Assembly: GCF_036323735.1 (NCBI RefSeq) | Contig: NC_086026.1 | Coordinates: 70,492,539-70,556,538 of the forward strand | From: Rattus norvegicus | Lineage: Eukaryota > Chordata > Mammalia > Rodentia > Muridae | Length of the DNA: 64,000 bases | Direction of reading: 5' to 3' | Shown here: in pieces, positions 1 to 10,389 of the stretch | Position numbering within the stretch: position 1 is the first letter of the stretch | Layout of the letters: the number at the start of each line of letters is the position of its first letter | Made by a program: the position numbers and the translations under genes | The notes under the pieces: generated by a model | The model's input: only the letters and a program-made list of their open reading frames with translations | What the model was told of the DNA's origin: nothing | The model's database searches: none

Positions 1-760
1 AAACACACACACAAACACATACACACAAACACACAATACACACACACATAAAAACACATATATACACAAACACATACACACACATATACACACACACACA
101 TAAAAACACACACAAACACATACACACATACACATATACACAAACACACACAAACACACACACATACACACACAAACACACACACATACACACACAAAAG
201 CACACACACAAACACACACACATACACACATATACACACACACACACATACACACACACATACAAACGCACACACAATACACACACACAAACACACACAC
301 ATACACACACAAAAGCACACACACATACACACACATACACACATATACACACACAAACACACACACATATACACACAAACACACACACAAACACACACAC
401 AAACACACACACATACACACACAAAAACATACACACACAAACACATACACACATACACACACAAAAACACACACATACAAACACACACACATACACACAC
501 AAAAACACATACACACACAAAAACACATACACACACAAACACACACACATACACACACAAACACATACATACACACAAATACGCACACAAACACACACAC
601 AAACACATACACACACACACACAAAAACACACACATACACACACAAAAACACATGCACACACAATACACACAAACACACACATACACATACACAAAAGCA
701 TACACACACAAATACATACACACACACACACACACACATACAAACGCACGCACGCACACA
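1..760. repeat. CA-rich degenerate microsatellite/minisatellite
   Basis: Continuous ACAC-based sequence interrupted by AT, AAA and ATAT at irregular spacing, for example repeated ACACATACACACACAAA-like blocks of roughly 16-20 bp. The array may begin before the window. The open frame crossing its right end is a by-product of the low-complexity composition and not a gene. Confidence 0.95.
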
Positions 761-779
761 TGTCTGCCTGCTGGCTCTC

Positions 780-1300
780 TCCAACTGTGCATGAACATGT
801 GCTCAGAGATGCAAGTTCCTGTCCTGTTCATGCCCACATGTACCACAGCACCCCGACATGTGTTCTCTCTCTCTCTCACACACACTCCTGTTGAGTACAA
901 ATGCGATCAGTCTTGCACAAGTCTCTAGTTGCTCCCTGTGATGGCCTACTCCACAGCTACCAGGGTCCGGGAAAACGAAGCAACTCCCACACCTCTCCTT
1001 TTCTTTCCTGAGTGTGAATTCCAACAATTCACAGGAGAACACTTCCAACTCTTCTGCCTGGCTCCATACATTTTCCTCTTACCTTTAGGCTTCTATTGGC
1101 TTTGGAGGCCGCCATGGAGAACATCGAACAGGAAAGGAGAGAAAGTCTGTGGAGGTGGGCCTTGGTATTTGAGGGTCTTTAGCAGGCTGGGTCTCACACA
1201 CTGGCTCTGCTGCTTGCTCTGCCCTGCAGCCTTCTGGTGGAGATGGACTGTTGGTATTAATTCTGGCAAGAATGGTATGTGGTTAAGAGCTTCTCAGAGC
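780..1300. other. Unique sequence, no gene recognised
   Basis: Apart from a short CT/CA run near 866-886 I see only unremarkable unique sequence. A 133-codon open frame starts near 929 and runs into the following B1 copy; it has no recognisable domain. Confidence 0.6.
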
Positions 1301-1301
1301 C

Positions 1302-1440
1302 GAGACAGGGTCTTACTATGTCACCCCTGACTGGGCCTGGAACTTCATGTGTAGACCAGACTGGCATCAAACTCACAAAGATCCACCCGCCTCTGCCTCT
1401 TGAGTGCTGAGATTAAAAGCATGCACCACCACGCCCGGCC
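1302..1440 (-). mobile_element. B1 SINE
   Basis: Reverse-complement B1: it opens with the GAGACAGGGTCT tail-side motif, contains GTAGACCAGACTGGC, and closes with CACCACGCCCGGCC, the complement of the B1 5' end GGCCGGGCGTGGTG. Near full length and moderately diverged. Confidence 0.9.
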
Positions 1441-1720
1441 CCCAACTGGCATATTAAGCAATCATTTCTAGAGCAGATGACATAACTCCCCCGGCATCGG
1501 TTTGTCCTAATGGGCTTGGTATTACTCATGTGCTAATTGATTGGGCATGCAGGGAAGAAAAACTAAATTCACTTGCGAGGCGGTTTTATGGCAGAACTCA
1601 TCACAGGGGTAATTTGCTGAAAATGTTCGGTCCGCTCTGGTTATGTAAGATTGCCCCTGCTTCTGGGTTTTATCTCGAGCTGGCTGAACATGTTTGCTGG
1701 AGGGAGATTCCCCTAGGACC
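1441..1720. promoter_or_regulatory. Candidate conserved non-coding element
   Basis: Unique sequence with homeobox-like cores (GTGCTAATTGATTGG near 1531) and retained CpGs (GGCATCGG, GAGGCGG, TTCGGTCCG) in an otherwise CpG-poor region. It lies directly beside a B1 copy but has no repeat character itself. The call is inference from composition; nothing here proves enhancer activity. Confidence 0.35.
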
Positions 1721-1968
1721 TCAGAGGCCCTGCCTCCTCCTGCCTGCCTCCTGCCTTCCCTGCCAGGCAGTTGCCCTTGGGAGTGCTGGCAATTAGTGCC
1801 TTGTGCACAACTTTCTGCCTCAGGGGCGGCTTTCAAAATATCTCAGCTTCTCCTGTGGAAAAAACGCCTCTGTCTAAGGGCAAAACAGTTATTTTCGGAT
1901 CAGCCATCTAGTGTTACAAAGCTCTTGCTCAGAGAGGAAAAGGAGAAAGGCAGAGGGGGTGTGCCTCC

Positions 1969-1972
1969 GTGT

Positions 1973-2021
<49 letters not shown>
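1969..2021. repeat. (GT)n microsatellite
   Basis: About 25 GT units, followed by a degenerate GCATGTGTGCATGCATG stretch to about 2070. Alternating purine/pyrimidine, so Z-DNA-prone. Confidence 0.97.
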
Positions 2022-2022
<1 letters not shown>

Positions 2023-2135
2023 ACCCCCGTGCATGTGTGCATGCATGTATGAGAGCCTGTGTGTGTGTTTTTAAGGGGCATAATATTTTGCTTGGAAGAG
2101 GGAGGAGTAAGAAGGCTTGAAAGAAGCTGGAGAGC

Positions 2136-2487
2136 CTCCTTCCTTCCCACTCTTACCTCTTCTCTTCTTCCACCCTATCTTTCTCTTTCTTCATTCTCTC
2201 CATCCCTCTTTTTCTTTTCCCTCCTCCCCTCCTCCTCTCCCCTCCCTCCTCTCCTTCCTCCTTTTCCTCCTTTCTCCTCCCCTCCTTCCTCCTTTCCCTC
2301 CTCTCTCCTCCCCTCCTTTCTCTCCTTCCTCTTCCCCTCCCTCCTCCCCTCCCTCCTTCCCTCCCTCTTCTCCTCTCTCCTCTCCTTCCTTCTCTTTCTC
2401 CTTCCTACCTCTGTCTTTCTCTTCTTTCTTTCCTTCCTGACTCCCTCCCTTCTTTCTTGTCTCTCTTTCTCTCTTCTCCCCATCACC
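2136..2487. repeat. Polypyrimidine (CCTTCC/CTCCT)n tract
   Basis: Around 350 bp that is almost entirely C and T on the plus strand, in irregular CCT, CCCTCC and CTTTCT blocks. The long open frames on both strands here (Ser/Pro/Leu-rich one way, Glu/Arg/Lys-rich the other) follow from the composition and are not genes. Confidence 0.95.
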
Positions 2488-2489
2488 TG

Positions 2490-4225
2490 CACCCTGCACC
2501 CATTGCTCTAAGCTCCCTGTCTTACTAGTGACTCTAGAAGCCTCGCTTGGCCTTCGTTCTCTAGACTACCAGTGCCACCCTGTGCTCTGTTGCTATCCTG
2601 ACAACAGAGTCCCTCCAGTCATCAAGAGCCCCTAGGCCCCCAGGTCTCTTTTCAGATGTGTATAACTGGGTGTGCTCCCTGGGCCACTACTGCTGCTGCT
2701 GGCTTAGCCTAGTTCTGAATTTAATCATCTTGCAGGACCTGAGGACAAAGACAGGACTGCTGAAGACTTCGGCCCTGGGCAGCTTCTTCAGCCCTGGGGT
2801 ACGCTGTGAGGATGCGTGTTGGGTTGACTGGACCTGCTGCGTTTTCTGTGGCTGGATTGGGAGGTGGAAATCAAGCATTTATAACCTTGGGAGTGAGGGC
2901 GACTATAAGATGAGGTGGGGTCCGCAGCCCAGATAATGGGTGGTAGTCTCCACCCCACCCGGCAAGGCACAGCTTGCTTCTGCTGTTGGGCACTGATCTG
3001 CAGGCTCTGCTGGGAGCAAGAGGAGATGATGGAGGAGAAGGTGTACCCCAGGGACCAAGAAGGGAATGTGGGAGCAGGAGCAGAGAATGTCCTATGGTAC
3101 CCAGATGTTCCCAACCCTGCGTATCCTGTGCTAGTGAATAGGACCTGAAGGTTTACATGGGAGCCAAGACGGAGAGAAGACAGGAGGTGGGCTTCACCTG
3201 GCAGCGGTCCCCAGGGGAACTCTGGGAAGCCTCTGTTCCCCCAGGAAAACCCTTTGCTGTCCCATGCTTGCCTGAAGTCCTCCCTCTACGAACAAACCAC
3301 CTGGGCCTAGAAATACAAACTTCCCTAGGAACCAACTGTGCCTTAGCTATCACTGGTGACACATTTAGGGGATTTATTTGCTAGGCAGCAATGGAAGGCA
3401 GATGTTCCCAGGGAGAGAAGGTTAGGGAAGTAAAGATGGGGCAAAATCCTGAGCCTGGAGGCTAGACAGAACATTCTAGCACCTTAGCTGTGCTCTGTCC
3501 CCTTTGGGAGAAATGGAATTATAAAAACAGCCGCTACTCAACAGGGCTGTTGGGACTGTCAAAGAGCTGAGGCTCCTGGAGGCTCAGCCCTGAGTCCCCA
3601 GACTGCTGGTAGGAAGTACTGAAGAAATGGAAGTTTGTAAAAGTTGAGGATCAGGGATATGGGAGTCCTGTCTAGTGACACAAGCAACCACTGGGCTGAC
3701 TCAAATGGTAGCCTATCTTCAAACCAAGCACACCCAGTCTGATAAGGGGACAAGTGTGACCCTGGCAAGTCAGTTCAGCTCCTTCAGAGAGAGCAGCTGG
3801 GGAGACCAGGGAGCAGAGAGCTGAGCAGGAAGGAAAGAAGGAAGTGAAGCTGATGTCATCATGATTGGGGATGGGGAGAGAGAGGACTGGAGCAGAGACA
3901 ACTGGTCAACCTTCAAGGCTCCAGTAGGCACATGCAACTAGTAACCCATTAGCTGTATGCACCCTGGGAAATCTCTAAAGGTGGCTCAACATGAAATTAT
4001 AATGGTACTTAACCCATCATGTTTACAATTTGCTTTTGTAATTCGATAACATGGTTCTGAAACAAGGACTTTGTGCTTGGAGCTCAAAGATTGGATACCC
4101 CTGCCAGGGTTTGTCAGTGGATCTAGGCAGAAGATGTGGAAGAGAGCTGCATGAGTGGGCTCAGCTAGTAGGCAGTGTGGGGCCACACAGCATTCTTTCT
4201 ATATGTTTAAGAAGTAGTAATTTTG
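2490..4225. other. Unique sequence, no gene recognised
   Basis: About 1.7 kb with no clear repeat family, no open frame with a recognisable domain and no CpG island. A faint MIR-like stretch near 3500-3560 is too weak to call. Confidence 0.55.
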
Positions 4226-4227
4226 TG

Positions 4228-4325
4228 TGTTTGGAAGCAGGGTCTCATGCAGCCCGGGCTGACTTTAAATTCTGACTCTCTTCCACCTCCAGGGTGCTGG
4301 GACTGCAAGCGTGTGCCAGCTTGCT
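4228..4325 (-). mobile_element. Diverged B1 fragment
   Basis: GCAGGGTCTCATGCAGCCCGG and a downstream GTGCTGGGACTGCAAGCGTGTGCC match the reverse complement of B1, with many substitutions and a missing CACGCCCGGC end. Confidence 0.6.
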
Positions 4326-4864
4326 TTCTAATGGAAATTCTCTCTGCCAAGCCATGAGTCCTGTGAACAAGGGGATTTTCTTCTTTCCATAGCTGTAGAC
4401 CTGAATTAACATTTTGTGAAGAGCATGTCACTATAGCATGTGTCAGTCCCACAGGGCAGTCCTAGTGGCTCTGTGGCTGCTGGATTGGGGTGAGGAGAGT
4501 TCTGCCCAAGATCCTATCTTACTTACAGGAGCCTGGTCTCTGGCTGGGAGGTGAGGCCTGGCACTCACCCAGGTGATGGACAGGCAGGTGCTCCCATGTC
4601 TTCGGGCTGGATTCCCCTCCTCCCCCTCCAGTTGTGGATGGAGAGGACACTGATGTCACACAATTTCCCTATCTTGGGCCACTTGCCTGCCCACCTCTCT
4701 TAAGGCCAAACTCCTCCCCTTTCTAACCTGCCTTGGGAAGTTAGGAGTAGACTGGAATGATTTCCAAAAGGCCCCTGTCTGGGGCTTCCCTTAAGGCCTT
4801 TACCTGCCTAGGACTCTACTCCTCCCTCACTGTCAGTTGATGGAGCACCCTTTACACAGCAGGG

Positions 4865-4985
4865 CTGTGTTCTGGAGTCAGAGGCCTCAAGCAGGGCTTC
4901 AGGCTACCTGATTTAGAGCTCTAACAGAGCACTGTGTAAATTGTTTATTTAATCTCTCTGTTTGCATGCTTCCCTGGTGCCCCCT
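4865..4985 (+). mobile_element. MIR fragment
   Basis: TCTGGAGTCAGAGGCC followed about 80 bp later by TTATTTAATCTCTCTG recalls the MIR order 'TCTGGAGTCAGACTGCC ... TTACTTAACCTCTCTG'. Ancient and degraded. Confidence 0.55.
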
Positions 4986-5145
4986 CAGCACCTCTCTGCT
5001 TCAGGAAGCATTTCTGGGGCTGCAGGTCAGCTCTGCTGCATTCACTGGGCTATTCCCACTGTGGACATTTGAGAAGTATTAAGAACCAGGATTGGAATCT
5101 CTACTGGAGCCTCGAGCATCATGACCATGGAATCTGGCCAGGTAG

Positions 5146-5146
<1 letters not shown>

Positions 5147-5192
<46 letters not shown>
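5147..5192. repeat. (TG)n microsatellite
   Basis: 23 TG units at the 3' (tail) end of the following reverse-oriented B4 copy. Confidence 0.97.
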
Positions 5193-5193
<1 letters not shown>

Positions 5194-5194
5194 A

Positions 5195-5492
5195 CGCACA
5201 TGCACGAACATACTCACATGAGTGTAGGTGTGGGTATGGAGGCTATAGGCTATCAGGTCTCTTCCTCAATTGCTTTACATTTTTACTTTTTATTTTTTTA
5301 AAGACACGGTCTCTCAGTGGACCCAGAGTACACTAACTAGATAGGCTTGTCTGGTCAAGGAAATCCTGGGATTCAGTGGTCTCCATTCCATAGCACTTGG
5401 GTTATAAATGGACTCTGCCATGCCTAGACTTTATGTGGGGGCTGGGGATTTGAACTCTGCATGGCAGAAACTTTACCAAGTCCTCTCCCAGA
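5195..5492 (-). mobile_element. B4 SINE (ID-B1 composite)
   Basis: Reading along the plus strand: CTCTTCCTCAATTGCTTTACA, GACACGGTCTCTCAGTGGACC, a degraded B1 body, GGGGCTGGGGATTTGAACTC, and ACCAAGTCCTCTCCCAG. This is the order of a reverse-complement B4 element. Confidence 0.8.
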
Positions 5493-7035
5493 TACCTTCC
5501 ACAGCTTGAGATATGGAAGCATCAACCTCCTCCAGATTCCAATGGCTATGTCCACCCTGCTTGGGACCCTCTATGCCTGTTAGCTCTTCCCCTGCTCCCT
5601 CCCACCCTGCCCCTTTCTGCCACTGAAACTGTCCTGGCATTTGGTCCATCTTCTGAGGGCATCTGTTTGTGGTGGGAAAGGACTTTGTAAAGAGCCATCT
5701 CCAGGGCTCTGTGGAGAGCATTATGACCTTGCTGGGGAGGAGCAGGCAATCTCCGTGGTCACCCCCAAGTAGCCCTGGCCCTCTGGTCTAGATATCTCTG
5801 ACCTGGAGCACCATCTTTTATGGGCCCAATGGACAGGTGACTTCTAGAGTCTCCCACCCAAAGGACAGTCGAGAGCTCTGCTTAGGGGTTCAGGATTGAG
5901 TCGCAGCCCTCATTTATCCTTGAGTAACTGTGTGGAACTGGGGAGGTCTCCTTCCCTCTCCAGGAGGTCTCCAGGAGTTACCTGCCTGGGGAAGGCAGCC
6001 CTAGGCCCCACTGGGCAGCTTCTCATTCACAGAATCATGTCCAAAAGGTCAGATTCAGGGTATGGATTCATCCCTTCTGCCCTGATAGATAGATCATGAT
6101 GCCAAGTTTTCATTGATTAACCAAATGCCCAAATGATGCTTTTCTAAATGGGACGATGCTGAGACTGTGGTTGCCTGTGGGCAAGGGACAGGCTGATGTC
6201 CCAAGCATGCAGATAGAGCCTTGAGGAGAGCCCTGTGGGTTCTGAAGTGAGCTCAGCAGGGTGGAGAGCATCCAAAGTAGACATGAAGCCTATAGCAAGC
6301 CAGGACTTGATGGCTCTGGGGGTGGCATCCAGTAGGGTCTTGGAACCCTGCCCAAGGAGTGGGTATGACTGCCCAAGCTCATTCCATCCCAGCCCCCTGA
6401 GAACCTTCCAGGGTGCTTTTTCTCACTCTTGCTGCCAACCTGAGCCACTGGGCTATGCTCCACCATGTCTCAGTAGGCTGGGACACTGTCTTTTCCTGCC
6501 AGCTGTGAGAACTCTAGCAGGTTTTCTTATGGAAGAAGGAAGGAAGTACCACTCTATGTTCCAGTGTGGCTTGACTGTCTGCCTGGGAGATCCCTGGGCC
6601 AGGTGGTCTCTGCCACATCTGTCTCTAACTGTCTCTAACGACTGCTTTACTCTCCAACAGTGGAAGTTAGATGGCTTCTCTGCAGTTGCTGGGACCCTGT
6701 AGTTTTACCAGGCATCTCAGAGGCTCCGGCATGCAACAGGCTTGCAGAGCTGGGACAGGTCGGTCTCTGTCTTACAAGCTGCTGTGGCCTACCAGGTAGT
6801 CTGGGTGGCTGCTGAGGCTGTCACAGAGGGTAATGACTGGCCAGGCAAGGATCCCCTTGCCACCACAGCAGGCCTTCTGCCGGGTAACAGGAAGGAGCAC
6901 ACTCTCCTGGGGCTAAAGGACAGACAGCTCAGTGCTTCTACAGTCAGGCTTGCTCTAGGAGGGCTTCTTCCCAGACATGGCTTGTGTAAGGATAATAAAG
7001 AAAACAAAACTAGAAAGCTGGATCTGGAGTTGGGG
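5493..7035. other. Unique sequence, no gene recognised
   Basis: About 1.5 kb of unique sequence. Open frames here, including a 155-codon one from 6235, show no recognisable domain, and the longest have shadow frames on the opposite strand. Confidence 0.55.
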
Positions 7036-7350
7036 AGATGGTTCTGTGGGTACAAATACCCAAATGTAAAGACCTGAGTTTGGGTCCCTAGAACCAATGT
7101 GGAGCTGGACTCAGTGGCGCAGGAGAGTCTGTAATCCTGGCTCCTATGGTGAGATGGGAGCAGTGACAGGAGAATTCCCAGCGCCACTGTGGGCCAGGGA
7201 GCCTGGGGTATGCAAGACACAGACCCTGTCTTATACAAGGTGGAAGGTGAGGGCTAACTTACCTGCTGACCTCAACATGCATACTGTGGGTGCCAGCGTG
7301 CCCATGTGCATGCACGCGCGCACACACACACACACACAGACACACACACA
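7036..7350 (+). mobile_element. B4/RSINE-type SINE
   Basis: Starts GTTGGGGAGATGGTTCTGTGG (ID-like left half), continues with CAGTGGCGCAGGAGAGTCTGTAATCCTGG (B1-like right half) and ends in a CA-rich tail. Orientation is plus, opposite to the B4 copy just downstream. Confidence 0.75.
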
Positions 7351-7433
7351 TGCACACCTTGACTTTGACCTTTAATCTCCACACCCATGCTGTGGGTGTG
7401 AGCAACTGAAATCACCTGAATATGCACCCAAAT

Positions 7434-7476
<43 letters not shown>

Positions 7477-7595
7477 TGACTTTGACCTTTGATCTCCACA
7501 CCCATGCTGTGGGTGTGAGCAACTGAAATCAAACTGAATATGCACCCAAATGTAACACACACACACATACACACAAACACACACACACACACAAA
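7338..7595. repeat. Tandem duplication, 117-bp unit, with (CA)n
   Basis: The block CACCTTGACTTTGACCTTT begins at 7355 and again at 7472, exactly 117 bp apart, and each copy ends in AATGTAACACACAC. The copies differ by a few substitutions (CTTTAATC/CTTTGATC) and a CC/AA difference. The unit consists of a B4-like 3' end plus a CA run; a third CA run (7554-7593) follows the second copy. Confidence 0.9.
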
Positions 7596-8040
7596 GAGAG
7601 ATGGGTCTGACAGTGCCTACTTGCACCCCAGCATCTGAGAAGTCAGTCAGCTTGGGCCACATATTGATATCCTCTCTCAAAAATAAAAAAGAGGGGAGAG
7701 GAGAGGAAAGGAAAGCACACCTCCTCAGAGAATTCTTCTTTTTTTTTTCTTCCAGATAATGTGTTTATTTTGAAGTAGTGGGAAGTAAGATGTGCTCACC
7801 CTCCTAGGTGACTTTAGTCACCTTTTCTCCCTCTTCTTCCTGTGGTGAAAAGAAGACTCTTATGGTACTCACAGCCTCGGTGGCATTCCAAAGAAACATG
7901 CTGTATTCTATGCATGTTGATGGTTAGACAGGGGCCACACAAGACCACATGCTGGGTAAATCATCATGTTCCTTAGACACCTGTGTTTCCTCTATGTCCC
8001 AGCATTCCCAGCTGCCTGCTCTGTCAATGGAAGCCTGGTA

Positions 8041-8290
8041 GTACCTGTGTGGTTGTGTGTGTGCATGTGTGTGCATGTGTGGTGTGTGTATTCAGGGCCA
8101 GAAGTTGATGGTAGACATTTTCCTCAATAGCTTTCCATTGTGTGTGTGTGCGCATGTGCATGTGTGTGTGTGTGTGCGCGCGCGCGCGTGCATGTGTTGT
8201 GTATATATTCAGGGCCAGTGGCTGATGGTAGGTATGTCCCTCAATAGCTTTCCATCCTGTGTGTGTGTATGTATATACCTATACCTATAT
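8041..8290. repeat. Second tandem duplication, 117-bp unit, with (GT)n
   Basis: ATTCAGGGCCAG starts at 8090 and again at 8207, and each copy continues through CCTCAATAGCTTTCCAT. The unit is the reverse-complement 3' end of a B4-type SINE plus GT repeats. A GTGTGCGCGCGCGCGTGC run at 8170-8191 is strongly Z-DNA-prone. Confidence 0.88.
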
Positions 8291-8303
8291 ATGTACATAT
8301 ACA

Positions 8304-8304
<1 letters not shown>

Positions 8305-8351
<47 letters not shown>
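8305..8351. repeat. (CA)n microsatellite
   Basis: About 23 CA units inside the B4-derived region. Confidence 0.97.
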
Positions 8352-8353
<2 letters not shown>

Positions 8354-8547
8354 GCTTGTTTATTTCAAATAACACTCTTGTCAGGCTAGCTGGGCCCTGA
8401 GCTCCCTGAGAATGCTGGGATTATTGGCTTATATAGGACACAATACATCTAGCTACTTCTATATAGGTTCTGGGGATTTGAAGTCAGATCCTCACAGTTG
8501 TACAGCAAGTGCTTTAAGCAGCAAGCCCCTCTCCCAACCCTGAAACG
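8352..8547 (-). mobile_element. B4 SINE, remaining 5' portion
   Basis: AATGCTGGGATTATTGGC, TATAGGTTCTGGGGATTTGAAG and CAAGTGCTTTAAGCAGCAAGCC are the reverse-complement B1-like and ID-like parts of a B4. With 8041-8290 it forms one element expanded by the tandem duplication. Confidence 0.75.
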
Positions 8548-8654
8548 TTTTTAAATGAACTTTGTAATGGTCACAGGATCCCTCAAGTATTCCTTGAATT
8601 ATACCCTTTTGAAAGGTTGGTTGTACCATGTATAAATCATGTTTAATTGATATA

Positions 8655-8752
8655 AACAAAATGGCCAGCAGAGTGTGGCAGCACACCTGCAGTCCTAGAT
8701 ACTCAGGAGCAGGTGTAGGAGTTCCAGGCCAGCCTGTGCTGTAAAGTACAAC
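8655..8752 (+). mobile_element. Diverged B1 fragment
   Basis: GTGTGGCAGCACACCTGCAGTCCTAG and GAGTTCCAGGCCAGCCTG resemble a forward B1 copy. Confidence 0.65.
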
Positions 8753-8777
8753 TATATGCATTTAAAAATACTTTTTT

Positions 8778-8903
8778 GAAACAGGGTCTCTCAACATAGC
8801 CTGATGTCCTGAAACTCACAGTGTAGACCAGGCTGGCCTAGAACTCACAGAAATGGGCCTGCCTCTGTCTTCCAAGTACTAGGATCAAATGTATGAGCCA
8901 TAT
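8778..8903 (-). mobile_element. B1 SINE
   Basis: GAAACAGGGTCTCTCAACATAG, GTAGACCAGGCTGGCC and AAGTACTAGGATCAAA match a reverse-complement B1. It lies head to head with the preceding plus-strand fragment. Confidence 0.85.
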
Positions 8904-9002
8904 CTTAAAAGCAAGATACAAACAAACAAAAGATACCCAGGATTATGGCCACTACTGACAAGACCTCTGATACCTGGCTTGTTCCTTTTGACAAAGGCGA
9001 CC

Positions 9003-9312
9003 CTTGAACCTGCCCTTACATCTGTCTTTGCACCTGCCTTTGCACCTGTCCTTGTCCCTGCCCTTATGCCTGTTCTTGAACCTGCCCTTGCATCTGTCCT
9101 TGCACCTGTCCTTTTCACTGCCCTTATGCCTGTTCTTGAACCTGCCCTTGCACCCGCCCTTACACCTGCCCTTATGCCTGTTCTTGAACCTGCCCTTGCA
9201 CCTGCCCTTACACCTGCCCTTGCACCTGCCCTTGCACCTGCCCTTGCATCTGCCCTTGCATCTGCCCTTGCATCTGCCCTTGCATCTGCCCTTGCACCTG
9301 CCCTTGCACCCA
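9003..9312. repeat. 12-bp minisatellite, about 26 copies
   Basis: Repeats of a CTTGCACCTGCC-type 12-mer with variants (TTATGCCTGTT, TTGAACCTGCC, TTGCATCTGCC). The variant CCCTTATGCCTG recurs at 9061, 9121 and 9169, giving higher-order spacings of 60 and 48 bp. The final third is nearly homogeneous. Because 12 is divisible by 3, several frames on both strands stay open and encode 4-residue repeats (LPLH one way, ARAD/ARAG the other). They are products of the array, not proteins with any evidence of expression. Confidence 0.95.
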
Positions 9313-9821
9313 GGTCCACCCTTTTGCTCCTGTGCTCATCCTGTTACCTACCTTCTCTTTGATGCAACTGCTTCTACCCCTTACCCCTTCCCAACTTCTC
9401 CCCATGTGACCGGCTTGCCTAGTTTCCTTGGTTCATCTCAACAGCACCTTCTCCCTCCACCAGCATTGGGGGCAGCAGTGGTGCTGTTTGGGGGCAAGAG
9501 CACCCTACTGGGCAGGTGTCCTCTGCCTGGGCTATGGGTGCTCACCTTACCTGTTCCCATTCTTGGCTGCACAAACCTCACAATATCCTTGTCTAGAATA
9601 TGGCTCTGAGGCACAGAATCTGAGCCCTAATTCTGCTATTTCCTGGATAGATGGGCAGAATGACTGCCCTTTCCTTCCCTGGCTCATATGTTAAAGTCCT
9701 ATCCCCACCAAGAGAGAATGTGACTGTTTGGAGATCTGAATTGGTCACTCTTGCAGTTTCTTCTCTGTATACTCCAGGTTAGAGTTGCTGGGATTAAAGG
9801 AGCATGACATTGTGTTTAGCA

Positions 9822-10132
9822 CTCACTTATTCATTCACTCCATCCATTCATTCATCCATTAACTCACTCACTCATTCACTCACTCATTCACTCACTCATT
9901 CACTCATTCATTCACTCACTCATTCACTCATTCATTCACTCACTCATTCATTCACTCACTCATTCATTCACTCACTCATTCACTTATTCATTCACTTATT
10001 CATTCATTCATTAACTCATTCTTTCATTCACTCACTCATTCACTCACTCATTCACTTATTCATTCATTCATTAACCCACTCTTTCATTCACTCACTCATT
10101 CACTCATTCATTCACTCACTCATTTATTCATT
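9822..10132. repeat. (TCAT/TCAC)n tetranucleotide array
   Basis: About 310 bp of CATT/CACT tetramers in which ATTC and ACTC alternate in recurring 12- to 20-bp patterns such as CACTCACTCATT. The long open frame reading THSL/IHSF repeats is again due to the 4-bp period. Confidence 0.95.
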
Positions 10133-10135
10133 CTC

Positions 10136-10385
10136 CTTTTTTAATTTTGTTTTGTTTTGGTCTTGGTTTTCGGAAGCAGATTCTCTTTCTGGTTCTGGCT
10201 GTCCTGGAATTCACTATGTAGACCAGGCTGGCCTCAAACTAACCGAGATCTGCCTCCTGGGTGCTGGAATTGACAGTGTGAACAAAATGCTCCACTTCGC
10301 TTTCAGATTTTCATACGGGCTCTGGGCATGGAACCCAGCTTCCTCTCTAAGTGCTTTTACCCACCAGGCCATCTTGTTGGCCTTG
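10136..10385 (-). mobile_element. B4 SINE
   Basis: Begins with a TTTTGTTTTGTTTTGG tail remnant, then CACTATGTAGACCAGGCTGGCC (reverse B1) and GGAACCCAGCTTCC...CCACCAGGCCATCTTG (reverse ID-like end). The TCAT array lies against its tail side. Confidence 0.75.
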
Positions 10386-10389
10386 TCCG

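Noticed and set aside
1..760. Telomere- or centromere-type satellite
   Set aside because: CA-based with irregular interruptions; no TTAGGG units or fixed long monomer.
2059..2511. 150-codon Ser/Leu/Pro frame and opposite Glu/Arg frames
   Set aside because: Pure composition effect of the polypyrimidine tract.
6235..6702. 155-codon frame
   Set aside because: Unique sequence but no recognisable domain, no codon-bias argument, and the length is within chance expectation for 64 kb of fairly GC-rich sequence.
7338..7595. CRISPR or satellite DNA
   Set aside because: Only two copies of a 117-bp SINE-derived unit.
9003..9312. CRISPR-like array
   Set aside because: Repeats are contiguous with no unique spacers, and the window is vertebrate.
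9004..9609. 201-codon frame (LPLH repeats) and 144-codon opposite-strand frame
   Set aside because: They arise because the 12-bp minisatellite period is a multiple of three; both strands and several frames are open at once, and no start context or domain is visible.
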